Shown: positions 5,905 through 13,239 of the stretch, in pieces | Position numbering within the stretch: position 1 is the first letter of the stretch | How the letters are laid out: each line of letters starts with the position of its first letter | Assembly (NCBI GenBank): GCA_937902305.1 | Contig: CALDHV010000206.1 | Location: 1-15,966, forward strand | Origin: an uncultured Clostridia bacterium | GTDB lineage: Bacteria > Bacillota > Clostridia > Oscillospirales > Acutalibacteraceae | Length of the DNA: 15,966 nt | Direction: 5' to 3' | Translations under genes and position numbers: made by a program | Notes under the pieces: generated by a model | The model's database searches: none | Told to the model about the DNA's origin: nothing | What the model saw: only the letters and a program-made list of their open reading frames with translations

Positions 5905-6789
5905 ATGAAAAAAACGATTTGTTTGCTGGCGGCGATATTGATGTTGGTTGTCTGTTTTTGCCTGCCGATGAGTGCCGAAACCGTCTTGAAAGACACGCAT
6001 ATCACAAGCAGCGGTGGGGATGACGAGGTCACTTTCGAAAGCGGCACGGTCGAAATCGAGGCCGGAGTGACCTATTCCGTGTGGAGCAGGGTCAATTTCA
6101 ATGCGTGCAATATCTATATCAACGGTACGCTGACCAGTGACGGTAGCAGCATCAATGTGTGGTACAAAGGTGTGTGCGACACGATCGTGCTCGGGCCGGA
6201 TGGCCTGCTTGACCTCATTTACCGCGATAATGAAAAAACATGCGGCATCGATTTCCTGGTGGAGACGCTGGAGAAGAACGGCGCCGAGGTCACGGTGGAG
6301 GGTAATCACATTGTTGCGCGGCATAAGCATGATTTTGACGATGCCGGCAAGTGCAAGAGTTGCGGTAAATACAACTGTCAGGTCGGCAAGGCGGAGCATA
6401 CCTTCGACGACGCGACCGGTAAATGTACCCGTTGCGGCGGCTCCAAATGTACGCTGGCAGATCACACCTGGGACGAGAACGGCAAATGCCGCTATTGCAC
6501 TGCGCTTGTCTGCGTGGAGGGCAAACAGTCGCACCGGTGGGAAACCAACGGCAAATGCGGCGTGTGCGGGAAAAACTGCGAAAATGCGTTCCACCATACG
6601 CCGAGCGAATGCCCCGACTGCCACCAGCCGGTGGGCGAGCTTTATCCTTCCCCGGCAGGCTCGGCACTGTCAGAAGGCAATCTCGTCATTGTTGCGGCGG
6701 TCGCCGGTCTTGCGGTCGGCTTTCTTGTCGCAATGTTCATTTTCAAGAAGAAAAAGAAGCCTGCAACGGAGAATAATGCGGAAGAATGA
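5905..6789 (+). CDS. Secreted, membrane-anchored protein with five CxxC zinc-ribbon-like modules
   Basis: The 294-residue protein begins with a Sec signal peptide (MKKTICLLAAILMLVVCFC, likely cut after PMSA near residue 27). A beta-rich domain of about 115 residues follows (VEIEAGVTYSVWSRVNF, IYINGTLTSDG), with the look of short beta-helix or jelly-roll turns. From about 140 to 245 come five modules of the form H-x-[FW]-x(3-5)-GKC-x-x-C-x(3-4)-C: CKSC, CTRC, CRYC, CGVC, CPDC. One membrane helix follows (NLVIVAAVAGLAVGFLVAMF) with a KKKKK stop-transfer and a short cytoplasmic tail. There is no LPxTG motif, so anchoring is by the helix. Similar Cys modules are common in surface proteins of gut Clostridia; metal binding is plausible but not shown. 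GAGGAG precedes the ATG at proper distance. It lies 130 bases after the PrsW gene and could be its neighbour in function. Confidence 0.85.
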   Translation: MKKTICLLAAILMLVVCFCLPMSAETVLKDTHITSSGGDDEVTFESGTVEIEAGVTYSVWSRVNFNACNIYINGTLTSDGSSINVWYKGVCDTIVLGPDGLLDLIYRDNEKTCGIDFLVETLEKNGAEVTVEGNHIVARHKHDFDDAGKCKSCGKYNCQVGKAEHTFDDATGKCTRCGGSKCTLADHTWDENGKCRYCTALVCVEGKQSHRWETNGKCGVCGKNCENAFHHTPSECPDCHQPVGELYPSPAGSALSEGNLVIVAAVAGLAVGFLVAMFIFKKKKKPATENNAEE

Positions 6790-6807
6790 TCCTATTCCGA
6801 GCCAATA

Positions 6808-6850
6808 AGCTGTCGGGGCGATCGCGGTCGCTCCGACGCTTGCTTTTTTT
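6808..6850 (+). terminator. Rho-independent terminator after the CxxC-repeat protein
   Basis: GTCGGGGCGA (6812-6821) pairs with TCGCTCCGAC (6828-6837) with one G-U pair around TCGCGG, extendable by AGC/GCT (6808-6810, 6838-6840) with a bulged T. A seven-T run follows at 6844-6850. Confidence 0.82.
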
Positions 6851-6872
6851 GCGAAAAAGTGCGAAAAAGCGC

Positions 6873-6901
6873 TTGACAAATTGTCGCGCCGGCACTATAA
6901 T
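6873..6901 (+). promoter_or_regulatory. Sigma-70-type promoter of the feo operon
   Basis: TTGACA (6873-6878) and TATAAT (6896-6901) with an exact 17-base spacer. The palindrome GACAA-A-TTGTC (6875-6885) overlaps the -35, and the repeat TGCGAAAAAG occurs twice just upstream. Such a consensus promoter needs repression to be regulated, which fits the operator-like palindrome downstream. Confidence 0.88.
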
Positions 6902-6907
6902 ATACGT

Positions 6908-7033
6908 TGCGGTTAGCATTGGCTAACTGCGGTGGAGTGTGCAAAGGGAAAGACATATTTTCCCCGGGTGGGACATACCTTGTACCGTATAGCCGAGGCG
7001 ACCGTGGTTTGGTATAGGAAAGGCGGTTTATCT
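6908..7033 (+). other. Long feoA leader, possibly structured
   Basis: About 125 bases separate the expected start of transcription from feoA. GGGAAA (6946-6951) can pair with TTTCCC (6959-6964), and ATACC (6975-6979) with GGTAT (7011-7015). No known riboswitch class was recognised. The binding site AAAGGCGG lies 7 bases before the ATG. Confidence 0.35.
6912..6927 (+). promoter_or_regulatory. Candidate metal-responsive (DtxR/MntR-type) operator of feoAB
   Basis: GTTAGC-ATTG-GCTAAC is a perfect 16-bp palindrome about 10 bases past the -10, covering the expected start of transcription. TTAG-N6-CTAA resembles half-sites bound by the DtxR family of iron/manganese repressors, which commonly control feo operons. 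It is not the classical 19-bp DtxR box, so the regulator is inferred. Confidence 0.62.
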
Positions 7034-7267
7034 ATGACATTGGATCAATGCCCGATCGGCGGTCGGGCGATCATCAAAACAGTCGGCGGCACCGGCGCAT
7101 TGCGTTGCCGTCTGCTGGATATGGGGCTGATCCCCGGCACGTCGGTGTCGGTCATCAAGGTCGCCCCGATGGGCGACCCCATCGAACTGCGTCTGCGCGG
7201 CTATGAGCTGACCATCCGCAAGGATGACGCGGCGCAAATCGAGCTGGACGGGGAGGCGACGGTATGA
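7034..7267 (+). CDS. feoA: Ferrous iron transport protein A
   Basis: FeoA is a small cytosolic SH3-like protein that binds and supports the iron transporter FeoB. The ATG at 7034 gives 77 residues, the standard length, and follows AGGAAAGGCGG. The family pattern is clear: PIGGRAIIKTVGG near the start, CRLLDMGLIPGTSVSVI in the middle, and PMGDPIELRLRGYELTIRK with AAQIEL at the end. The open frame could begin at a GTG at 6932, but that extension has no family similarity. The stop overlaps the feoB start (ATGA), so the two are translationally coupled. Confidence 0.93.
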   Translation: MTLDQCPIGGRAIIKTVGGTGALRCRLLDMGLIPGTSVSVIKVAPMGDPIELRLRGYELTIRKDDAAQIELDGEATV

Positions 7268-9267
7268 CATTTGCGCTCGTCGGCAATCAGAATTGTGGCA
7301 AAACCACGCTTTTTAACAGCTTGACCGGCTCCAATCAGCACGTCGGCAACTTTCCCGGTGTGACGGTAGACCAAAAGGTCGGGGAGATCCGCGGCGTCAA
7401 AAACGCCTACGTGGTCGATCTGCCGGGCATTTACTCCATCCGCCCGTACTCGACGGAGGAAAAAGTTACCCGTGATTTTATTTTCGGACAAAAGCCGGAC
7501 GGCATCATCAATATCGTCGATGCGACCAATCTGGAGCGCAACCTGTATTTGACCCTGCAGCTGTTGGAGCTGCGTCTGCCGATGGTGCTGGTGCTGAATA
7601 TGATGGACGAGGTCACCGGCAACGGCGGCAGTATTGATCTGGCGGGCTTGCAAGCGCGGCTGGGGGTACCGGTTGTACCCGTCAGCGCGATCAAAAACGA
7701 GGGCATCGGTGAGGTCATCGACAAAATCGTTTCCGCGGCGAAAAACCGGCAGACCCCGCAAGTGTTGGACTTTTGTCCCGCAGGGCCGGTACATCGCTGT
7801 ATCCACGCGGTCAGCCACATCATCGAGGATCACGCGGAAAAGCTGGGGATCTCCGCTCGCTTTTGCGCGACCAAGATCATTGAGGAAGACCCGGAGTTCA
7901 TCGAGCGGCTGGAGCTGGATCAGAACGAGATCGAGCTGATCGAGCACAGCGTGGTGGAGATGGAGACCGAGCGCGGGCTTGACCGCAATGCGGCGCTCGC
8001 GGATATGCGATATAATTTCATCGAGGAGGTCTGCTCCCGGTGCGTCGTGCGCAGTCGGGAGAGCAAGGAGCATCGCCGCAGTGTGCGCATCGACAGCGTG
8101 CTGACCAACCGCTACCTGGCGTTGCCGCTGTTCGTGCTGATCATGCTGGGGATCTTTTGGCTGACCTTTGATGTCATCGGTCAGCGGCTCAGTGACTGGT
8201 TGGCGCTCGGCATTGACCGGGTGACGGCTTTGGCGGATGCGGGCTTGACCGCCTACGGCATCAACCCGATCGTCCACAGCCTGCTCATCGACGGCATTTT
8301 CGCCGGGGTCGGGAGCGTGTTGAGCTTTTTGCCGATCATCGTGGTGCTGTTCTTTTTCCTGTCGGTGTTGGAGGACACCGGCTATATGGCGCGGGTCGCG
8401 TTTGTGATGGATAAGCTGTTGCGAAAAATCGGGCTGTCCGGGCGGAGCTTTGTGCCGATGCTGATCGGCTTCGGCTGTACCGTCCCGGCGGTGATGGCGA
8501 GCCGCACGCTGTCGTCGGAGCGGGATCGCAAAATGACCATCCTGCTGACCCCGTATATGAGCTGTTCGGCGAAAATACCGATCTACGCGGTGTTTTCGGC
8601 GGCGTTTTTTCCGCACCATAAGGCGCTGGTGATGATCGCACTGTATGTCGGCGGGATGGCAATCGGCGTGGTGGCGGCGCTGTTTCTCAAATCGTCTGTT
8701 TTGCGCGGCAAGCCGGCACCGTTCGTGATGGAATTGCCGAATTACCGCCTGCCGTCCATGCGCAGTGTGCTTCTGCTGATGTGGGAAAAGGCGCGCGATT
8801 TTCTGCAAAAGGCGTTCACCGTCATTTTTGTGGCGACGATCATCATTTGGTTTTTGCAAACCTTCGATACCCGGATCAACCCGGTCACGGACAGCGCACA
8901 GAGCCTGCTCGCCTATATCGGGCGGCTGATCGCGCCGCTATTCCGACCGCTTGGGTTTGAGGATTGGCGGGTCGCGACGGCGCTGTTGTCCGGCTTTACC
9001 GCCAAGGAGGCGGTCATCAGTACGCTCGGCGTGCTGATGGGGGTCGGCAATGCCGAGCTGGCGGCGGTGCTGGGCAGTCTGTTCACCCCGGTGTCGGCGG
9101 CGAGCTTTTTGACCTTTACTCTGTTGTATACGCCCTGCGTCGCGGCGGTGGCGACCATTCGGCGGGAGCTGAAATCCACCGTCAAAACGGTGGGCGTTGT
9201 GCTGGCACAATGCTGTGTCGCGTGGGTCGCGGCGGGGCTGGTGTATATGATAGCCGGTTGGCTGTGA
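7264..9267 (+). CDS. feoB: Ferrous iron transport protein B
   Basis: FeoB carries Fe2+ across the cytoplasmic membrane and has an N-terminal G-protein domain. In its 667 residues the GTPase motifs are complete: G1 GNQNCGKT at 7-14, switch I GNFPGVTVDQ at 28-37, G3 DLPG at 53-56, G4 NMMD at 112-115 and G5 SAIK at 141-144. A helical spacer domain leads to the membrane part from about 283. There the two Gate-type blocks are visible: FLPIIVVLFFFLSVLEDTGY with MARVAFVMD and GCTVPAVMASRTL, and later FTAKEAVISTLGVL. The C-terminus has several helices and ends ...MIAGWL. Length and motifs match Firmicutes FeoB of the Cys-type G1 (NCGKT). It is the second gene of feoA-feoB-small Cys-rich protein. Confidence 0.97.
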   Translation: MTFALVGNQNCGKTTLFNSLTGSNQHVGNFPGVTVDQKVGEIRGVKNAYVVDLPGIYSIRPYSTEEKVTRDFIFGQKPDGIINIVDATNLERNLYLTLQLLELRLPMVLVLNMMDEVTGNGGSIDLAGLQARLGVPVVPVSAIKNEGIGEVIDKIVSAAKNRQTPQVLDFCPAGPVHRCIHAVSHIIEDHAEKLGISARFCATKIIEEDPEFIERLELDQNEIELIEHSVVEMETERGLDRNAALADMRYNFIEEVCSRCVVRSRESKEHRRSVRIDSVLTNRYLALPLFVLIMLGIFWLTFDVIGQRLSDWLALGIDRVTALADAGLTAYGINPIVHSLLIDGIFAGVGSVLSFLPIIVVLFFFLSVLEDTGYMARVAFVMDKLLRKIGLSGRSFVPMLIGFGCTVPAVMASRTLSSERDRKMTILLTPYMSCSAKIPIYAVFSAAFFPHHKALVMIALYVGGMAIGVVAALFLKSSVLRGKPAPFVMELPNYRLPSMRSVLLLMWEKARDFLQKAFTVIFVATIIIWFLQTFDTRINPVTDSAQSLLAYIGRLIAPLFRPLGFEDWRVATALLSGFTAKEAVISTLGVLMGVGNAELAAVLGSLFTPVSAASFLTFTLLYTPCVAAVATIRRELKSTVKTVGVVLAQCCVAWVAAGLVYMIAGWL

Positions 9268-9285
9268 GAAAAGGAGGATGACGCT

Positions 9286-9420
9286 GTGGGCGTGTTGGAT
9301 TACGGTTTACTCGCGCTGGTAGCGGCGGGCGTGATCGCGGCGGTGCGACGTATGCGAAAGAGACGCGGCTGTTGCGGGGATTGCGCTTCCTGCGGCGGCA
9401 GTTGCGACAGAAAAGAATAA
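9286..9420 (+). CDS. FeoB-associated Cys-rich membrane protein
   Basis: A 44-residue protein starting at GTG (9286) behind a perfect AAGGAGG (9271-9277) at 8 bases. It consists of one membrane helix (DYGLLALVAAGVIAAV), a basic stretch RRMRKRRG and a Cys cluster CCGDCASCGGSC. This is the layout of the FeoB-associated Cys-rich family, usually found directly after feoB in Clostridia. It probably sits beside the FeoB pore, and the cysteines could hand over or sense Fe2+; this role is inferred. It lies 18 bases after the feoB stop and before the operon terminator. Confidence 0.88.
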   Translation: MGVLDYGLLALVAAGVIAAVRRMRKRRGCCGDCASCGGSCDRKE

Positions 9421-9432
9421 CAGAGAAACACC

Positions 9433-9475
9433 ATCCCCTGCGGTTTGTGATGATTGCCGCAGGGGATATTTTATT
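9433..9475 (+). terminator. Rho-independent terminator of the feo operon
   Basis: ATCCCCTGCGG (9433-9443) pairs perfectly with CCGCAGGGGAT (9457-9467), followed by ATTTTATT. From here to 9541 nothing else was seen. Confidence 0.85.
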
Positions 9476-9541
9476 CGAAGATAGGTGCGCAAGCGGAAGC
9501 CGACCATTTCCGCGTATGCCGTATTCTCTGCCATATCCACT

Positions 9542-9574
9542 AAAAAAGCTCCTTGGTGTGTACCAAGGAGCTTT
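9542..9574 (-). terminator. Terminator of the minus-strand catabolic operon
   Basis: AAAGCTCCTTGGT (9545-9557) pairs perfectly with ACCAAGGAGCTTT (9562-9574) around GTGT. Read on the minus strand, the stem ends in six T. It lies 24 bases past the dehydrogenase stop. The plus-strand side has only TTT, so it acts mainly on the minus strand. Confidence 0.88.
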
Positions 9575-9597
9575 CTGTGCGCAAGCCGTGCGCTCGT

Positions 9598-10398
9598 TTA
9601 TTGCATTTGCTGTTTCTTCAGCTCGGTGAGAAGCCGGGGATATAGCTGACAGCTCATTCCGCCATCCACCGTCAGCTCGGTGCCGGTGACATTTTTCGAC
9701 AGATCGCTCCCGAGATACCACGCGGCGTTGGCGATGTCCTCAAAATCCGAGATGTCTCCGATCGGGGTCAGCGTGCCGTTGACGATCTGTTTGTCGCCCA
9801 TCGCATACCAGCGCTTGGTTTTGATCGTGCCGGGCAGGACGACATTGGAGCGGATCCCGTACTGCCCGAGATCGACCGCCAGCGCCCGCGACAGTGCATT
9901 GATGCCGCCCTTGGAGGCGCTGTATGCGGCGCGGTTGGGGATGGCGCGGTAGGCGGTGTTAGAGCTGATGAAAACGATCGCGCCCTTGTGATGCTCCCGC
10001 ATCCGCAGGGCCGCCTGCCGCACGATGGTGAAGTTCCACACGAGATTGGTCTCGAATACCCGTCCGAACTCCTCCACCGGGACGGTGAAAAAGTCCTGCC
10101 CCTTGGCGGGGTCGGTGCCGAAGCCCATATCGGCGGCATTGAGCACCACCGTTTCGACAAAGCGGTCGGTGCTGTCGATGTCGCGGAAGATCTCCCGGAC
10201 GCGCTCCTCGTCGCGGATGTCCAGCGCGTACCCCTTGGCGAAAACGCCGGTCTGTGCGGCGATCTCCGCCGCGCCCGCGGCGGCGGTAGCTCCGTCGCGG
10301 GAGGTGACGAACGCATCGTATCCCTCATTGGCAAAGCGTTTGGCGATCGCCAGTCCGCCGCCGGTCGCCCCGCCGGTCACAAATACCGCCTTATTCAT
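9598..10398 (-). CDS. Short-chain dehydrogenase/reductase (SDR) of sugar or sugar-acid type
   Basis: A cytosolic NAD(P)-dependent oxidoreductase of classical SDR type. The ATG at 10398 gives 266 residues, the family's usual size. The cofactor loop reads TGGATGGG near 8-15 (variant of TGxxxGxG). Then come LNAAD in place of NNAG, a catalytic Ser in FISSNTAYR, and YSASKGG with the catalytic Tyr and Lys. NVVLPGTIKT and the C-terminal NVTGTELTVDGGMS complete the fold. The start overlaps the stop of the upstream GH16-like gene by 8 bases, so translation is coupled. As last gene of the operon it could oxidise or reduce a keto-sugar intermediate made by the dehydratase, as gluconate 5-dehydrogenase-like SDRs do; the substrate is not known. 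Confidence 0.9.
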   Translation of the reverse strand: MNKAVFVTGGATGGGLAIAKRFANEGYDAFVTSRDGATAAAGAAEIAAQTGVFAKGYALDIRDEERVREIFRDIDSTDRFVETVVLNAADMGFGTDPAKGQDFFTVPVEEFGRVFETNLVWNFTIVRQAALRMREHHKGAIVFISSNTAYRAIPNRAAYSASKGGINALSRALAVDLGQYGIRSNVVLPGTIKTKRWYAMGDKQIVNGTLTPIGDISDFEDIANAAWYLGSDLSKNVTGTELTVDGGMSCQLYPRLLTELKKQQMQ

Positions 10399-11227
10399 CC
10401 CGATACCCCTCGGCGCGGTCAAACACGCGCACATAGTCCGCGATGAACGCGTCATCGACATACTCGCCCTCGCAGAACAGCGGCTTGTTGTTCCGATAGC
10501 CCTGGATCTCGGTGGTCAGCAGGATGAACTGCGGCACGCGGGAAACCGTCTCGTGTGTTTCGGACACCTTTTGCCCATCGCAGTAGAAGACATAGCCGTC
10601 CGGCGACCAGTCCATTCCGAAGCGGTGCCAGCCGTCCTCCGTCTCGGGCAGATCATATCTCACCCGCGCTTCTTCCCGCAGTTTATCGGCGTAGCCGCCC
10701 ATGATGTTGCCGGTGGTCGCCTTTCCCGCAAAGAAGCATTCCATAATATCCGATTCCACCCCGCTCCACTCGTCGCCGTAGGTGGTGCCGATGCCGGGCG
10801 CCTGCGTCCAGAACGCGCTCCACATTTCCTCCGGGTACTTCTGGAACTTACAGCGGCACTCATAATAACCGTAGCGGTGCATAAAGGTCGGCTTCGGCAG
10901 ATCTCCAAGCGGCCAGAAGGAGTTTGCCTCGCCCCACGGATTGACGGCTTTTGTCTTCGGGATATCAAAGGAATTGCTTCCCGTTTGCAGCTGCGGGGAT
11001 ACATACCGTCCGTCTTCGACGGTGCGGTGCAGCTCGATGTGGCTGTTGCCGTCCAGCACTACCCCTTGATCGGTGTACGCCGGGTTACGCTCGCCCCAAA
11101 AGTCCAGGCGGAAAAGCCATTTGGTGCGGTCAAGCTCGGTACCGTCGAATTCGTCCGCCCACACGAGCTTCCAGTTGCCCTCCGGCAGCAGACTCGGTTC
11201 GTGATCCTTTACATTGAAAGTTTGCAT
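10391..11227 (-). CDS. GH16-like glycoside hydrolase, second tandem copy, no signal peptide
   Basis: GH16 enzymes cleave beta-1,3 or beta-1,4 bonds in glucans and galactans with a beta-jelly-roll fold. The ATG at 11227 (MQTFNVKDHEPSLLPEGNW) has AAGAAAGGA 8-9 bases upstream and gives 278 residues. The typical N-terminal LVWADEFDGTELDRTKW is present. The catalytic motif ExDxxE is GVESDIMECF, with nucleophile and acid/base Glu in place. Aromatic blocks (GYYECRCKFQKYPEEMWSAF, GWHRFGMDWSPDGYVFY, ILLTTEIQGY) and the final VDDAFIADYVRVFDRAEG agree with the family. There is no signal peptide or membrane segment, so it should stay in the cytosol, unlike most GH16. It is a close copy of its upstream neighbour, 15 bases away. 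Confidence 0.88.
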   Translation of the reverse strand: MQTFNVKDHEPSLLPEGNWKLVWADEFDGTELDRTKWLFRLDFWGERNPAYTDQGVVLDGNSHIELHRTVEDGRYVSPQLQTGSNSFDIPKTKAVNPWGEANSFWPLGDLPKPTFMHRYGYYECRCKFQKYPEEMWSAFWTQAPGIGTTYGDEWSGVESDIMECFFAGKATTGNIMGGYADKLREEARVRYDLPETEDGWHRFGMDWSPDGYVFYCDGQKVSETHETVSRVPQFILLTTEIQGYRNNKPLFCEGEYVDDAFIADYVRVFDRAEGYRDE

Positions 11228-11242
11228 ACTGATCATCCTTTC

Positions 11243-12061
11243 TTAATCGATCCGGTCAAATACCCGGACATAATCCACAATGAACGCGTCATCGACAAAC
11301 TCGCCCTTGACGCGGCGGGGATCGCCTCGGCGATGCCCTTTGATCTCGGTGGTCAACAGAATGAACTGCGGCACGCGGGAAACGGGGCGATGGCTCTCGG
11401 TCACCTTTTCGCCGTCACAGTAGAAAACATAGCCGTCCGGCGACCAGTCCATTCCGAAGCGGTGCCAGCCGTCCTCTGTTTTCGTCAGAGAATACCGCAC
11501 CATTCCCTCCTCCTTGTACTGCTCGCCGTAGCCGCCGGTGACATTGGCGGTCTGCGCGATCCCCTCGTGGAAGTATTCCATAATATCCGACTCCACCCCG
11601 CTCCACTCATCGCCGTAGGTGGTGCCGATGCCGGGCGCCTGCGTCCAAAAGGCGCTCCACATATCCTCGGGGTATTTCTGGAAGAAACAGCGACACTCAA
11701 AATAACCGTAGCCATGCACGAACTTCGGCGGCTCCAGCTTGCCCAACGGCCAAAACGGAGCATCGCCCCACGGATTTTTCATTTCTCCCCGGGGAATGTC
11801 GAATGAATTGCATCCGGTTTGAAGCTGCGGGGAAACATAGACGCCGTCCCTCTCGGTGCGGTGCAGCTCAACGTGGCTGTTGCCGTCCAGCACCACCCCC
11901 TGATCGGTGTATGCCGCGCAGGGCTTGCCCCAGAAATTGAGGCGGAAATCCCATTTGGTGCGGTCAAGCTCGGTACCGTCGAATTCGTCCGCCCACGCGA
12001 GCCTCCAGTTGCCCTCCGGCAACAGGCTCGGCTCGTGATCCCTGACATCAAATGTTTGCAT
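11243..12061 (-). CDS. GH16-like glycoside hydrolase, first tandem copy, no signal peptide
   Basis: This is a 272-residue paralogue of the following gene with the same architecture. The start is MQTFDVRDHEPSLLPEGNW with GAAAGGA 9 bases upstream. WADEFDGTELDRTKW comes next, then the active site GVESDIMEYF, and VDDAFIVDYVRVFDRID closes the protein. Long stretches such as APGIGTTYGDEWSGVESDIM are identical in both, and so is the leader pattern before the start, which shows a tandem duplication of gene plus ribosome binding site. Differences cluster in loops (CFFQKYPED against CKFQKYPEE; HEGIAQTANVTGGYGEQYKEE against FAGKATTGNIMGGYADKLREE, cut here to their ends), which could alter substrate choice. 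No signal peptide is present. It is separated by 13 bases from the dehydratase gene upstream. Confidence 0.88.
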   Translation of the reverse strand: MQTFDVRDHEPSLLPEGNWRLAWADEFDGTELDRTKWDFRLNFWGKPCAAYTDQGVVLDGNSHVELHRTERDGVYVSPQLQTGCNSFDIPRGEMKNPWGDAPFWPLGKLEPPKFVHGYGYFECRCFFQKYPEDMWSAFWTQAPGIGTTYGDEWSGVESDIMEYFHEGIAQTANVTGGYGEQYKEEGMVRYSLTKTEDGWHRFGMDWSPDGYVFYCDGEKVTESHRPVSRVPQFILLTTEIKGHRRGDPRRVKGEFVDDAFIVDYVRVFDRID

Positions 12062-12074
12062 AACGACCATCCTT

Positions 12075-13235
12075 TCAGAAGTAAAATGCGGTCTCTGCCG
12101 GTCGAATATCGGTCAGCGCGCCGGTGTAGTGGCGCAGGGTGTGCGGCTGATAGGGGTGCGCGAGGCACGCCTCCTCGTTGAGGGTGATGCCCAAGCCGGG
12201 CTTGTCCGGGACGGTGATGTACCCGTCGGCATAGGTCAGTTGCTCGTCGGTCACGTCCTTGCGCCACACCACGTCGCTGTACATAATTTCGAGAATGCAG
12301 AAGTTCGGACAGCAGGCGGCGATCTGCAGGGTGGCGGCGTTGGCGACCGGGCCGGACGGATTGTGCGGGGCAAAGGGGATGTACCGCGTTTCGGCTTCGG
12401 CGGCGATCTTTTTGAGCTGCATCAGCCCGCCGGCGTGAGACACATCCGGCTGGATATAATCCGCCGCGCGGCTGTCAAACAGCCGCCGATAATCCCAGTG
12501 GGAATACAGCCGCTCTCCCGCCGCAATGGGCACGGGGGATTTGTCCCGCACCGCCTTGAGTGCCTCCAGGTTGTCCGGCGGCACCGGCTCCTCAAACCAC
12601 ATCGGCTTGAACGGCTCCAGCTCCTTGGCGATGGTGATGCCGGTCGGCACATCGAAGCGCCCGTGCCCCTCGATGAGCAGATCGACCCCGTTGCCGACTG
12701 CCTCCCGGACGGCGGCGACACAGCGCAGAGCCTTGTCCAGCTCCGCGCCCGGCAGTTGCCGGTAGTTTTTACCGAAAGGGTCCCATTTCAGCGCTGTGAC
12801 CCCGCGCGCGGCGGCGGCTTTGGCTTTGGCGGCGAATTCCTCCGGCTCCTTTGCCCCGGCAAACCAGCCGTTGACATAGATGCGCACCTTGTCGTTTGCC
12901 CGTCCGCCGAGCAGTTGGCAGACCGGCACGCCGAGGTGCTTGCCGAGGATGTCCCACAGCGCCGTTTCGACGGCGGAGAGGGCGCTCATCAGCACCGGTC
13001 CGCCGCGCCAGTAGGCATCGCGATACAGCGCGTGAAAGTGCCGCTCAATATCCAGCGGGTTTTGCCCGACGAGGTATTCGCGGATGTGCGCGAGCGCGCC
13101 GAGAAACGCCTTTTCCTTATATTCCAGCGTTCCCTCGCCGACACCGTACACGCCGTCGTCGGTCTCGACCTTGACGAATACCCAGTTGGTGCGGAAGCAG
13201 TCCACCAAAAACGCCTTGACATCTGTAACTTTCAT
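12075..13235 (-). CDS. Mandelate racemase/muconate lactonizing family sugar-acid dehydratase
   Basis: An enolase-superfamily enzyme that probably dehydrates an aldonic acid to a 2-keto-3-deoxy acid, as galactonate dehydratase does. The ATG at 13235 (MKVTDVKAFLVD) gives 386 residues; a GTG at 13247 is possible but leaves no room for the ribosome binding site AAAGG. The N-terminal lid domain contains YWRGGPVLMSALSAVETALW (about 75-94). In the barrel domain the metal site is IEGHGRF (Glu189, His191), FEEPVPP (about 214-220) and GERLYS (Glu241). QPDVSHAGG holds Asp264 and PHNPSGP holds His291, the likely catalytic dyad. This layout fits the galactonate/mannonate dehydratase side of the family, not the racemases with a KxK motif. 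The gene lies 4 bases after the GH28-like gene and 13 before the GH16-like genes. Confidence 0.9.
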   Translation of the reverse strand: MKVTDVKAFLVDCFRTNWVFVKVETDDGVYGVGEGTLEYKEKAFLGALAHIREYLVGQNPLDIERHFHALYRDAYWRGGPVLMSALSAVETALWDILGKHLGVPVCQLLGGRANDKVRIYVNGWFAGAKEPEEFAAKAKAAAARGVTALKWDPFGKNYRQLPGAELDKALRCVAAVREAVGNGVDLLIEGHGRFDVPTGITIAKELEPFKPMWFEEPVPPDNLEALKAVRDKSPVPIAAGERLYSHWDYRRLFDSRAADYIQPDVSHAGGLMQLKKIAAEAETRYIPFAPHNPSGPVANAATLQIAACCPNFCILEIMYSDVVWRKDVTDEQLTYADGYITVPDKPGLGITLNEEACLAHPYQPHTLRHYTGALTDIRPAETAFYF

Positions 13236-13239
13236 ACGG

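Noticed and set aside
6652..6789. Sortase anchor at the end of the CxxC-repeat protein
   Set aside because: There is no LPxTG-like motif; the end is a plain membrane helix followed by lysines.
6908..7033. Known metal riboswitch in the feoA leader
   Set aside because: I could not align the leader to the conserved core of the NiCo/iron-type or other metal riboswitches; only weak stems are visible.
7201..8859. Long minus-strand open frame of 552 codons opposite feoB
   Set aside because: The protein is dominated by His, Gln and Arg with no recognisable domain; feoB on the other strand is unambiguous.
10025..11806. Plus-strand open frame of 593 codons across the SDR and GH16-like genes
   Set aside because: It is antisense to three well-supported genes, and the apparent internal repeats only mirror the GH16 duplication.
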